Of a DNA stretch of 38,685 bases, positions 23,212 to 30,872 are shown one piece after another (the stretch's first letter is position 1; every line of letters begins with the position of its first letter). The notes beneath the pieces were generated by a model. That model was not told where the DNA came from and searched no databases. It saw only the letters and a list, made by a program, of their open reading frames with translations. Both the position numbers and the translations under genes were made by a program. The DNA is from CAZNYG01 sp964577205 (GTDB lineage Bacteria > Elusimicrobiota > Endomicrobiia > Endomicrobiales > CAIRNS01): contig CAZNYG010000009.1 of NCBI GenBank assembly GCA_964577205.1, positions 1-38,685 on the forward strand, given 5' to 3'.

Positions 23212-23329
23212 GTTCTTGTGCTATACAGCGGATTATTGTAGCGTACGGGCTTTAGCCCGTACGGAGCTTCTTTACGCAGGCTGAAGCCTGCGGCTACCAC
23301 GAGAACACAAGAACACGTGAACTCGAGAA
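23212..23329. repeat. Inverted-repeat gap between flgB and flgC
   Basis: GTTCTTGTG (23212-23220) pairs with CACAAGAAC (23306-23314). Inside are two perfect palindromes: CGTACGGGCT/AGCCCGTACG (23242-23263) and CGCAGGCT/AGCCTGCG (23275-23292), members of the GGCT..AGCC family. The right end (23301-23329) repeats the word GAACAC as at 25950-25985. Confidence 0.7.
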
Positions 23330-23350
23330 TGCCGTGAAAAAGAGGATTCT

Positions 23351-23779
23351 ATGGGTATCTTTAACAGCATCGAGACCAGCGCGTCGGGATTGAACGCCCA
23401 GCGTGTCCGTATGGACACCATCGCGGAAAACATTGCCAACGTCAACACTACCCGCACTGGGAAAGGCGGGCCGTACCGCAAAAAGGAAGTGACGTTCGCG
23501 TCCTATCTCAAAAAGTCGATGGATGAGGACGGCCATATCGACAAACAGCGCGGGGTCAAAGTGAAAAAAGTGGCTGAAGACACCGCCCCGCCGCGCCTTG
23601 TGTATGACCCGGCCCATCCGGATGCCGACGAGAACGGCAACGTGGCCTTGCCAAACGTGGACCTTCCCAAGGAGATGGCGGACCTGATATCCACGACCCG
23701 CGCCTATGAGGCGAATGTCACCACGCTGAACGCCTCAAAGACCATGTTCTCGAAAGCGCTCGAAATAGCCAAGAGATGA
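23351..23779 (+). CDS. flgC: Flagellar rod protein FlgC
   Basis: 142 residues. Begins MGIFNSIETSASGLNAQRVRM with IAENIANVNTT, the FlgC signature, and ends with MADLISTTRAYEANVTTLNASKTMFSKAL, the conserved rod/hook C-terminal helix. Length is normal. A GAGGAT ribosome binding site lies 5-6 nt before the ATG. It is a proximal rod subunit exported by the type III apparatus. Confidence 0.96.
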   Translation: MGIFNSIETSASGLNAQRVRMDTIAENIANVNTTRTGKGGPYRKKEVTFASYLKKSMDEDGHIDKQRGVKVKKVAEDTAPPRLVYDPAHPDADENGNVALPNVDLPKEMADLISTTRAYEANVTTLNASKTMFSKALEIAKR

Positions 23780-23786
23780 GAAAGAC

Positions 23787-23911
23787 ATTGCAAATTTTAA
23801 AATGAAAATTGAGAATTGAACGACAGCGACAAATGAATACAGCGACTGATCTTAACGACGCGGCGTACGCAGGCCTTTGCCGTCCAATTTAAAATTTGCG
23901 ATTTGAAATTC
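23787..23911. repeat. Inverted-repeat gap between flgC and fliE
   Basis: The left arm (23787-23820, words AATTTTAAAATG and AATTGAG) and right arm (23884-23911, AATTTAAAATTTGCGATTTG) are imperfect reverse complements. A similar AT-rich word string occurs at 38281-38314 before fliL. Confidence 0.6.
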
Positions 23912-23929
23912 TTTTGAGAGGTATGCCAC

Positions 23930-24229
23930 ATGGACAGGATCACCCCCATCAAATTGACCCCCGTTCCTTCCGCCGGAGCGGCCGGCACCACGGATATCGG
24001 CCGGATCGACAAGACCTTCCAGAACGTTCTGTCGAAGGCGGTGGACGAGATCAATGAGAGCCAGACAAGAGCTGATACCCAGATAGAACAGCTGGCCGCA
24101 GGTAAAGTGGAAAACGTCCATCAGGCGATGATCGCCCTCGAAGAAGCGAGTATCGTCCTCCAGTTCACCTCTCAGGTCCGCAATAAAGTGGTGGAAGCCT
24201 ATCAGGAGATAATGAGAATGCAGGTGTAA
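23930..24229 (+). CDS. fliE: Flagellar hook-basal body protein FliE
   Basis: 99 residues. The C-terminal half (KVENVHQAMIALEEASIVLQF then QVRNKVVEAYQEIMRMQV) is the conserved FliE region; the N-terminus is variable as usual. FliE joins the MS ring to the rod and is the first substrate of the export apparatus. GAGAGGT lies about 7 nt upstream of the ATG. The flgB-flgC-fliE order is the classic one. Confidence 0.94.
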   Translation: MDRITPIKLTPVPSAGAAGTTDIGRIDKTFQNVLSKAVDEINESQTRADTQIEQLAAGKVENVHQAMIALEEASIVLQFTSQVRNKVVEAYQEIMRMQV

Positions 24230-24237
24230 AAGAGGCA

Positions 24238-24355
24238 ACGTAAAAGTTAAAGTGTAAAGTGAGAACGATGAGCGTTAATTAGAGTTTTTTAAGATACTTT
24301 CTTAATTGCCGTTGACAGATGTTGTTTTACATTTTTCATTTTTCATTTTACGTTT
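24238..24355. repeat. Inverted-repeat gap between fliE and fliF
   Basis: Left arm ACGTAAAAGTTAAAGTGTAA (from 24238) faces a right arm of GTTTTACATTTTTC and CATTTTACG words (24324-24355); they pair imperfectly and frame the gap. Same word set as between cheY and cheA. Confidence 0.6.
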
Positions 24356-24370
24356 ACTACGGAGGCTGTC

Positions 24371-25876
24371 GTGGCTATGATCGATCAATTCGCGGCTACA
24401 TGGGCCAGGTTCAGCATGCAGCAGAAGATGACCATCGGCGTCCTCTTCATTGCGGTGCTGGGGAGCCTGGTATACCTTCCTTTCATGATCAGGACTCCCG
24501 ACTATGGAGTCCTTTTTTCCAACGTCGGCGACCAGGATGCCGGACAGGTCATCGCTAAGCTGAAAGCGGACGGCGTGCCTTACAAGCTGGGCCCCGGAGG
24601 AAAAAGCATCCTTGTCCCCGAGGACAAGGTGCACGAGACGCGCCTTCAGATGGCCATGGTCAACCTGCCCGGCGGCACCGTCGGTTTTGAGCTCTTCGAC
24701 AAGACGAACCTCGGGATCAGCGATTTTGTGCAGGAGCTGAATTATCAGCGCGCCCTGCAGGGCGAACTGTCGCGCACTATCATGCAGCTGGAAGAGGTGG
24801 AACAGGCGCGCGTCCATATCGTGATGCCGAAAGAGTCCGTGTTCATTGAAGACCAGAAGGAACCGACGGCCTCGGTGGTCCTCAAGATGAGATCCTCTCT
24901 CACCATGGGCAGGAAGCAGATCCAGGGCATCGTCCATCTTGTTGCGAGCAGCGTGCCGAGCCTCAAGCCCGGCAATGTCACCGTCATAGACAATCAGGGC
25001 AACGTACTTTCGATCGGCTCCGGAGATGATTCGATAGCTTCCCTTTCCAGCACACAGTACGAGATGGTCCAGAACGTTGAAAAATACATGGAGAGCAAGG
25101 CGCAGACGATGCTCGATAAAGTGCTCGGCCCCCAGCGCTCCATCGTGCGCGTCAGCGTCGATCTGGATTTCAGCCAGATCAAGACGGAAAAAGAGACCTT
25201 TGACCCTGACGCCGTGGTGCGCAGCGAGCAGACGACCAGCATCAACTCGTCCGGCGGCGCCGGCGGTGAGGAAGAAACGGAGAACAACGGCACGTATAAC
25301 AAGGACGAGACCGTCAATAACTATGAAGTGGGCAAGACGGTACAGCAGATCGTGCAGGAAGTGGGCGACATAAAGCGCATGTCGGTGGCTGTTGTTCTCG
25401 ATGGCAAATACAAGGCCTCCGAAGCGAATCCCGAAGAGAAGACCTACATTCCCCGCAACGACGAGGAGATCCAGAAACTGACCGACCTGGTGCAGCAGTC
25501 GGTGAATTTCAACATCGACCGCGGCGACGAGATAAAGATCCAGAACATCCCTTTCGACACAACTTACCAGGATGAGCTCAGGAAAGAGCTTGACGAGTCC
25601 GAGAAAAAAGCGAAAGCCGCGCACCGCAACGATTTCATCATGAACTCCGCCGTGAAAGCCGGCAAGTTCATTGCCCTCGCTCTCGTGATCCTGCTCGGTC
25701 TGAAGAAGATCGCCGATATGCGGCCGAAAGGCGGGACGGCTGAAAGCGGGGCATTCGCTTCAGCGACGGCAGCCGCGCCCGGCATCGCGCCGGGAATGGC
25801 CGGCGGCGGCGGCGCCACCAACCCGGAAGCCGACAAAATAGCGGATAACATCAAAAAGACATGGCTGACGCCATAA
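24371..25876 (+). CDS. fliF: Flagellar MS-ring protein FliF
   Basis: 501 residues. Membrane segment at about 20-42, then ring-building motifs (YGVLFSNVGDQDAGQVIAKL, GGKSILVPEDKVHETRLQMA, FELFDKTNLGISDFVQELNY, ARVHIVMPKESVF), a variable periplasmic middle, a second membrane segment (about 436-452) and a short cytoplasmic C-terminus (NPEADKIADNIKKTWL) for FliG binding. GTG at 24371 is preferred because GGAGG ends 5 nt before it; an ATG two codons on is possible. FliF forms the ring that houses the export gate. Confidence 0.95.
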   Translation: MAMIDQFAATWARFSMQQKMTIGVLFIAVLGSLVYLPFMIRTPDYGVLFSNVGDQDAGQVIAKLKADGVPYKLGPGGKSILVPEDKVHETRLQMAMVNLPGGTVGFELFDKTNLGISDFVQELNYQRALQGELSRTIMQLEEVEQARVHIVMPKESVFIEDQKEPTASVVLKMRSSLTMGRKQIQGIVHLVASSVPSLKPGNVTVIDNQGNVLSIGSGDDSIASLSSTQYEMVQNVEKYMESKAQTMLDKVLGPQRSIVRVSVDLDFSQIKTEKETFDPDAVVRSEQTTSINSSGGAGGEEETENNGTYNKDETVNNYEVGKTVQQIVQEVGDIKRMSVAVVLDGKYKASEANPEEKTYIPRNDEEIQKLTDLVQQSVNFNIDRGDEIKIQNIPFDTTYQDELRKELDESEKKAKAAHRNDFIMNSAVKAGKFIALALVILLGLKKIADMRPKGGTAESGAFASATAAAPGIAPGMAGGGGATNPEADKIADNIKKTWLTP

Positions 25877-25885
25877 AAAGCAAAA

Positions 25886-25986
25886 GGCGTTCATGAGTTC
25901 CCGGGTTCTCGAGTTCTTGCGATGAACAACGGATCATTGCCTGCGACTACCGATAGAACACAAGAACACATGAACACGAGAACGCC
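25886..25986. repeat. Inverted-repeat gap between fliF and fliG
   Basis: The left arm (25886-25919: GGCGTTCATGAG... GAGTTCTTG) and right arm (25961-25986: CAAGAACACATG... GAGAACGCC) pair imperfectly, with perfect GGCGTTC/GAACGCC ends. The GAACAC words match those in the flgB-flgC gap. Confidence 0.65.
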
Positions 25987-26008
25987 CCTGAGTATTTAAA
26001 GGTATTCC

Positions 26009-27053
26009 ATGCCACTATCCAACATCCAAAAAGCCGCGGTATTTCTTAAAAACATCGAACCGGCTGTCGCCATGGACGTCCTGAAGAAACTGGATGCCGG
26101 GACCGTCTCGGCCGTGAGCGCGGAAATGGCGAAGCTAACGGCTGTTTCCGATGAAGACAAAAAGACCGTCATGGACGAGTACGCGATGATGGCCACTCTG
26201 TCCGGCGGTGCGCCCGCGCAGGCCCCCGGCGCGCTTACCGGCACCGCGCCCTCCGCGCCTGAAGCGGCAATAACCGAGCCGGTTTTCGAATTTCCCGCCG
26301 CCGGTGGAGGCGCGGGAGACGGCGGGGCCGGGGCCGGAGCCACCGACATACCGGTTGACCTGATAAGGAAAATAGGATTCCCGCAGGTCGCCGAGGCCAT
26401 CAAGGATGAACATCCCGTAGTTATAGGCCTTATCCTTTCCGCCTTCGATCCCGGGACGGCGGCTTCGCTGCTTGACGCTTTGCCGCAGGACGTGCAGCTG
26501 GACGCGCTCAGGCGCATCGCTGGCGGACAAACGGCGCTTCCTTCGGCGAAGGAACATGTCATGCGCTCGCTGAAACGTACGCTGGAGGAAAAGGAAAAGA
26601 ACGTGACGGTCGTCTCCGGCGGCGGCTCGGAAACGACCGCCGAGATCCTGAGCTATTTCGGAGCGAAGAAGACTGAAGAGCTGGTGACCGCCCTCAAGCA
26701 GCAGGACGAAAAAAATGGGCGCCGATATCCAGGAACATATCCTGACGTTCGACAATGTATTCCTCAAGATAGAGGACGAAAAGGCTATTCAGAAAGCGCT
26801 GCGCAACATAGACCGCAAAGACCTCGCGCTCGCGCTGCGCAGGGCGAACGACGCCACTAAAGAACGCATCTACAAGAATATGTCCGCCGCGGCGTCGGAA
26901 ATGCTGAAAGAGGACATGGAAGTCATGGGAAAGCAGAAGGTCGCGATGGTCGAGGAAGCGCAGCGCAAGGTCGTCGGCGTCCTGAAGACCATGGCCAAAG
27001 ACGGGATCATCTCCTTCGCGAGCGCCAGGAAGGTGGAGGAAGAACTTGTCTGA
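26009..27053 (+). pseudogene. fliG: Flagellar motor switch protein FliG, split by an A7 frameshift
   Basis: Read with one base skipped in the A7 run at 26709-26715, this gives a FliG of about 348 residues: N domain (1-62) that binds FliF, an Ala/Gly/Pro-rich linker (about 65-112), middle domain with DEHPVVIGLIL (EHPQ-like motif, Gln replaced by Val), and the C-terminal torque domain (KAIQKALRNIDRKDLALALRRA, SAAASEMLKEDME, VEEAQRKVV). As sequenced, the first frame runs to 26860 with a foreign tail of about 50 codons, and the rest is open from an ATG at 26715. AAAGG precedes ATG 26009. Because FliG is essential for rotation, a sequencing error, transcript slippage on the A run, or a split gene are all possible. 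Confidence 0.85.
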
Positions 27054-27777
27054 GGAGATGCCCCGGCGCATCATCAAGAAGGTCCGCCTTAACGATTCTC
27101 CGCTTCTTTACGGCGACAAAAAGATAGAGGGCATACTCGCCGGCTCCGTCGAAGCGACTGGAAGCCTCGTGGACATCCGCGCCGTGGAACGCCGTGTCGG
27201 CCAGATCCTGGAAGACGCGCAGAAGAGGGCTGTCCAGATAGAAAAAGACGCGTATGAGCGGGGTTTCCGCAAGGGAGTGGACGACGCGATACAGCGCGCC
27301 CAGGCGGAAACCGACAAGATGTGCCGGGAATCCGCTGAAGAGGCCAGACGGTTGATCCAGGGTATCCACGACGAACGGGAACGGATACTCTCGGCGATCG
27401 AACCTCAGGTCATCGAGCTGGTCATCCGCGTCGCGCGCAAGGTAATCCGGCAGCAGCTGGACGCGAAGGAAAAGGAAGTGGTGGTCGCTCTCGCGCGGGG
27501 AGCGCTGAAACAGGCCGCCAATGAGGAAAGCGTAAAGATCAAGATAAACCCCGCGGATTATCAGGCGGTGCAGGAAAACCGCGAAGGCCTGGTTGCCGAG
27601 GCCGACAACATCGCGCGGGTCGAGATAGAAAGCGACCGGGCGGTACCGCCGGGCAACTGCGTCATCGAAACGTCGTGCGGGACCATCGACGCGGGCACGG
27701 AAGCGCAGATGGAGAACATAGAAGAAGCGTTCAACGAACTCATCGATAAAAATATCGACGGCAGCAGGAAAGAATAG
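27046..27777 (+). CDS. fliH: Flagellar export regulator FliH
   Basis: About 243 residues: an N-terminal segment with RRIIKKVRLND, a long charged coiled coil (about 50-125) with GFRKGVDDAIQRAQAE, and a C-terminal FliH/YscL domain (ELVIRVARKVIRQQLDAKEKEV, VKIKINPADY, IETSCGTIDAG). FliH binds the ATPase FliI as a peripheral stalk. The TTG at 27046 overlaps the fliG stop and has GGAGG 6-7 nt upstream; ATG 27058 is the alternative but its only purine run abuts the codon. Confidence 0.9.
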   Translation: MSEEMPRRIIKKVRLNDSPLLYGDKKIEGILAGSVEATGSLVDIRAVERRVGQILEDAQKRAVQIEKDAYERGFRKGVDDAIQRAQAETDKMCRESAEEARRLIQGIHDERERILSAIEPQVIELVIRVARKVIRQQLDAKEKEVVVALARGALKQAANEESVKIKINPADYQAVQENREGLVAEADNIARVEIESDRAVPPGNCVIETSCGTIDAGTEAQMENIEEAFNELIDKNIDGSRKE

Positions 27778-27840
27778 CAGATCGTGAGTGCCGTTGACGC
27801 GCGCCTGAAGGCCTGCAAGCTGTCGTTGACCTTGTCTCTG

Positions 27841-27870
27841 CTGATTGCTGAAAGCTGACATCTGACAGCT
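27841..27870. repeat. CTGAAAGCTGACATCTGACAG word repeat before fliI
   Basis: A stretch of overlapping CTGA and CTGACAG words lies just before the fliI ribosome binding site. It resembles the word string in the cassette gap at 3792-3809. The rest of the 117-nt gap (27778-27894) holds a CTGTCGTTGACC-type spacer and no gene. Confidence 0.5.
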
Positions 27871-27894
27871 GGTTTTTGCTGTTAAGGAGTCGTT

Positions 27895-29214
27895 GTGGCT
27901 TCTCCCCTCGATCTTCAGAAATATTTCGACATGCTTGACCGTACCGATCCGATAAGATCGTTCGGCCGCATCGCGCAGGTCATCGGCCTTGTCATGGAAT
28001 CGCAGGGGCCGCGGGTCTCGGTCGGCGATCTCTGTTTCGTGGAAAATACCCGGCGGCACACGTCCATCCCCGTGGAAGTGGTGGGCCTGCGCAACGACCG
28101 GGTGCTGCTGATGCCTCTTGAAGAAATGCACGGGGTAGGCATAGGCAGCCGGGTGGTTTCCAGCGGCAAGCCGATAACGGTACAGGTGGGGGACGATCTT
28201 CTCGGCAGGACTATCGATCCCCTGGGCAGGCCGCTGGACGGAAAAGGGCCTCTCGCCTCAATGGAAGAACGCTCGCTGCTTAACGCTCCGCCCAATCCCA
28301 TGACCCGCGCCCGCATAGAGAAACCCCTTTCCACCGGGGTGCGCGCCATAGACGGAACGCTGACGTGCGGCAGGGGGCAGCGTATCGGCATTTTCGCCGG
28401 CAGCGGAGTGGGAAAAAGCACGCTGATGGGCATGATAGCGCGCAATACCGAGGCCGACGTCAACGTTATCGCGCTTATCGGCGAACGCGGCCGGGAAGTG
28501 CGCGACTTTATCGATAAAGACCTCAAGGAAGACGGGCTCAAACGGTCGGTCATCATCGCGGTAACTTCGGAGAAATCGGCCTTGATGCGCTACAAGGGCG
28601 TCCTGACCGCGTCGACGATAGCCGAATACTTCCGCGACAAGGGGTTGAACGTGGTGCTGATGATGGACTCGGTCACCCGTTTCGCGCTGGCGTCCCGCGA
28701 GATCGGCCTCGCGATCGGCGAGCCCCCCACGACCAAAGGCTATCCGCCGTCCGTGTTCGCGGCCCTGCCCAAGGTGCTGGAACGTTCCGGCAACTCGGAA
28801 CACGGCAACATCACCGGTTTTTACACGGTGCTGGTCGAAGGTGACGACATGAACGACCCTATAGCCGACGCGGTGCGTTCCATCCTGGACGGGCACATCG
28901 TCCTCTCACGCGCCATCGCCTCGCAGAACCATTATCCGGCCATAGACGTGCTGGAAAGCATAAGCCGCCTGATGCCGGACGTCACCACGCCGGAACACCG
29001 GATGCTGGCCGGTAAGCTGCGCGACATTCTTTCGACGTACCGGGAAGCGGCGGACCTTATCAATATCGGGGCTTACGTGGACGGCAGCAATCCGAAGATC
29101 GACTACGCCAAGAAGATGATCGACAGGGTGAACGGGTACCTCCGGCAGAATGTCGAAGAACGTGTGACGCTGGCGGGCGGCATAGCGGAACTGGAAAGGA
29201 TTTTCGCGCAATGA
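27895..29214 (+). CDS. fliI: Flagellar type III export ATPase FliI
   Basis: 439 residues. Walker A AGSGVGKST (168-176), Walker B VVLMMDSVTRF, and the F1-beta-like motifs IGERGREVRDFI and GEPPTTKGYPPSVFAALPKVLERSG. FliI hydrolyses ATP as a hexamer on the FliH/FliJ stalk to prepare substrates for export. Length is normal. The GTG start is supported by AAGGAG 6 nt upstream. It overlaps fliJ by 4 nt. Confidence 0.97.
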   Translation: MASPLDLQKYFDMLDRTDPIRSFGRIAQVIGLVMESQGPRVSVGDLCFVENTRRHTSIPVEVVGLRNDRVLLMPLEEMHGVGIGSRVVSSGKPITVQVGDDLLGRTIDPLGRPLDGKGPLASMEERSLLNAPPNPMTRARIEKPLSTGVRAIDGTLTCGRGQRIGIFAGSGVGKSTLMGMIARNTEADVNVIALIGERGREVRDFIDKDLKEDGLKRSVIIAVTSEKSALMRYKGVLTASTIAEYFRDKGLNVVLMMDSVTRFALASREIGLAIGEPPTTKGYPPSVFAALPKVLERSGNSEHGNITGFYTVLVEGDDMNDPIADAVRSILDGHIVLSRAIASQNHYPAIDVLESISRLMPDVTTPEHRMLAGKLRDILSTYREAADLINIGAYVDGSNPKIDYAKKMIDRVNGYLRQNVEERVTLAGGIAELERIFAQ

Positions 29215-29660
29215 AACCGTTTAAGTTCAAGCTCGAGAAGGTTCTGGACCACAAGAAGACCGTCGAGGATGAGCGTAAAGGTCAGTTCTCGTGCGCCGAG
29301 AGGCAATGCCGCGACAACGAACAGGTGCTTGACGATCTTAAAAAAAAGGAAGAAAACCTCGTCGATACACTGCGCGCCGTCCAGTCCGGCGTGATGAATG
29401 TCAGCGACATGGTACTCAACTACAATCATTTCCTTTCCCTGGAGCAGAAGATCACGGGCCAGTCCGAAAAGGTTCAGCAGCTCCGGGAAAAGGTCAGCGA
29501 CTGCAGGCAGCAGCTCATCGCCGCGAAAAAAGAGAAAGAGATCCTCGAGAAAATAAAGGATAAGCAGCATCAGGGATACGTCAGGGAAACTAACCGCCAG
29601 GAACAGAAAGTGAACGACGAGATCGGCATTCACCGTTTCAACCGCAGGGAGAAAAGCTGA
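29211..29660 (+). CDS. fliJ: Flagellar export stalk protein FliJ
   Basis: 149 residues, a two-helix antiparallel coiled coil: FKFKLEKVLDHKKTVEDERKGQF at the N-terminus and KKEKEILEKIKDKQHQGYVRE later, typical of FliJ, the central stalk of the FliI ATPase. ATGA overlap with fliI and one-base overlap (TGATG) with the next gene show tight coupling. Confidence 0.9.
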   Translation: MKPFKFKLEKVLDHKKTVEDERKGQFSCAERQCRDNEQVLDDLKKKEENLVDTLRAVQSGVMNVSDMVLNYNHFLSLEQKITGQSEKVQQLREKVSDCRQQLIAAKKEKEILEKIKDKQHQGYVRETNRQEQKVNDEIGIHRFNRREKS

Positions 29661-30475
29661 TGGCCGACGAAAAACCGAAAAAAGCTCCCCCGGCTGCCGC
29701 GCCGGGAAAAATAAAGGCCCTGTTCGACAAGGCGATGGCGGTCAAAATGCCCGGCGGTATCCCTCTGCCAGTGTTTCTCGGCGTTTTTTTGGGTGTTTTC
29801 ATCATCGGCACGACCGTGATGGCATATGTTGGTTTGAACCGCATAGACCGCGCGCGCAGGCAGCACATGCCCGCGCGGCAGCCCATGGCTGATGATAAGG
29901 GGAAAGGCCGCCCGGCCGGTCACGCCGCGGCGGCCGGGTCGCCGACATCGAAGCACAGCGCGGCGCCCGGCGGACGTTCACCCCAGGCCGCTGCCGCTTC
30001 CGGCGGCGAAATGGACAATAAGGTGGTAAATTTCCTCCTTCATTCGTATGAGGAGCAGAAGGCGCAGATCTCCCTGCAGGACGATAAAATTACCCGCCTT
30101 GAAGGCGCCCTGGCGGCGATGGAGAAAAAAATGGCCTTGCCCGCGCCGGTTTCCGCCGTTCCCGCTCCAGGTGCCCCGGCAGCCGCCCGTCAGTCCGCCC
30201 CTGCCGCCGTTCCTTCCGCCGCGCCGGTAAAAGCCCCTCCATCGTCAACCGCGAAAAAAGCCGGGCAATCCGTGGCCGGGATGTCCGATATTAAACGCCT
30301 GGCAGAACTCTATACGCAGATGAAGCCCGTCGATGTCAGCGCGATCGTCGAGGACCTGGACGACGATATCCTTATCCGCGTATTTGCCCGCATGAAACCC
30401 CGCACCGTCGCGAAGATCCTTTCACTGATGGATCCCGAGCGCGCAGCCCGCCTCAGCAGAAAGATCGCCACCTGA
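29660..30475 (+). CDS. MotE-like membrane protein with MgtE_N-type C-terminus
   Basis: 271 residues. A single membrane helix (about 37-60; PVFLGVFLGVFIIGTTVMAYVGL) follows a Lys/Ala-rich cytoplasmic start, then a Pro/Ala-rich low-complexity stretch, a helical segment (LLHSYEEQKAQISLQDDKITRLEGAL), another Pro/Ala stretch, and a C-terminal MgtE_N-like domain (about 208-271; LAELYTQMKPVDVSAIVEDLDDDILIRVFARM). This layout is that of MotE/FlbB-like proteins encoded after fliJ in spirochaetes, Firmicutes and others, which support stator assembly. The exact role here is inferred. Confidence 0.75.
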   Translation: MADEKPKKAPPAAAPGKIKALFDKAMAVKMPGGIPLPVFLGVFLGVFIIGTTVMAYVGLNRIDRARRQHMPARQPMADDKGKGRPAGHAAAAGSPTSKHSAAPGGRSPQAAAASGGEMDNKVVNFLLHSYEEQKAQISLQDDKITRLEGALAAMEKKMALPAPVSAVPAPGAPAAARQSAPAAVPSAAPVKAPPSSTAKKAGQSVAGMSDIKRLAELYTQMKPVDVSAIVEDLDDDILIRVFARMKPRTVAKILSLMDPERAARLSRKIAT

Positions 30476-30513
30476 CTCCGAAAAAATGGCGGACGGCTGC
30501 CATTTTTCCGGAG
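30476..30513. terminator. Bidirectional terminator-like hairpin after the fli operon
   Basis: Arms 30476-30490 and 30499-30513 pair with one mismatch in 15 and an 8-nt loop; the stem contains an A run on one side and a T run on the other. It starts at the base after the stop codon, marking the end of the flgB operon. A hairpin of the same design lies at 38137-38172. Confidence 0.65.
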
Positions 30514-30800
30514 AAATAGAACAACCTGAGTTAATAAAAATAACTTCCGCGTAGCGAGCTTCAGCCCATGCGTAACGTCCAGTTGCTCACTGGTCTGGCG
30601 AAAACCTGCCTGTGTAACTGCAGCCTGCCCATTTATGGGCGCCTTTAGAGAATCATTGTATTTGCCCGTTGGTGTCACTCCCGCGAAAGCGGGAATCCAT
30701 GAATATCATCAATCGTATATCCCTGCCTCTTTCCATCCCTTGCCCGCAAGCAGCGCAGCAACAGTTACTTGAAAATGGCGCAGTACGCCATTTTCAAGAC
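30514..30800. other. Intergenic repeat field before fliK
   Basis: No gene is supported. It contains a degenerate GAGCTTCAGCCC element (30555-30570), the GCCCATTTATGGGC element (about 30627-30642), a CCCGC-GAAA-GCGGG hairpin followed by AATCCA (30680-30698), like repeats widespread in other bacteria, and a perfect 13-bp inverted repeat (30768-30798) next to the sigma-54 promoter. Confidence 0.6.
30768..30798. repeat. Perfect 13-bp inverted repeat abutting the sigma-54 promoter
   Basis: CTTGAAAATGGCG (30768-30780) and CGCCATTTTCAAG (30786-30798) with a 5-nt spacer. It ends 5 nt before the -24 GG pair. It could be an operator or a transcription-stopping hairpin; the ATGGC/GCCAT core recalls the terminator at 30476-30513. 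Confidence 0.75.
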
Positions 30801-30801
30801 A

Positions 30802-30817
30802 TGGTACATTAATTGCA
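30802..30817 (+). promoter_or_regulatory. Sigma-54 promoter of the fliK-flgD-flgE operon
   Basis: TGGTAC-ATTAA-TTGCA with GG (30803-30804) and GC (30815-30816) 10 nt apart, one base from the TGGCAC consensus. The expected start near 30828 gives a 45-nt leader to fliK. Confidence 0.78.
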
Positions 30818-30872
30818 TTACAGTAATCAGGTGCACTGTCTCTATTCCGTAAAAAAAGGTGGTGAGAAAAGA

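Noticed and set aside
24302..25624. Minus-strand open frame opposite fliF
   Set aside because: Antisense shadow of a conserved flagellar gene, with no ribosome binding site or recognisable motifs.
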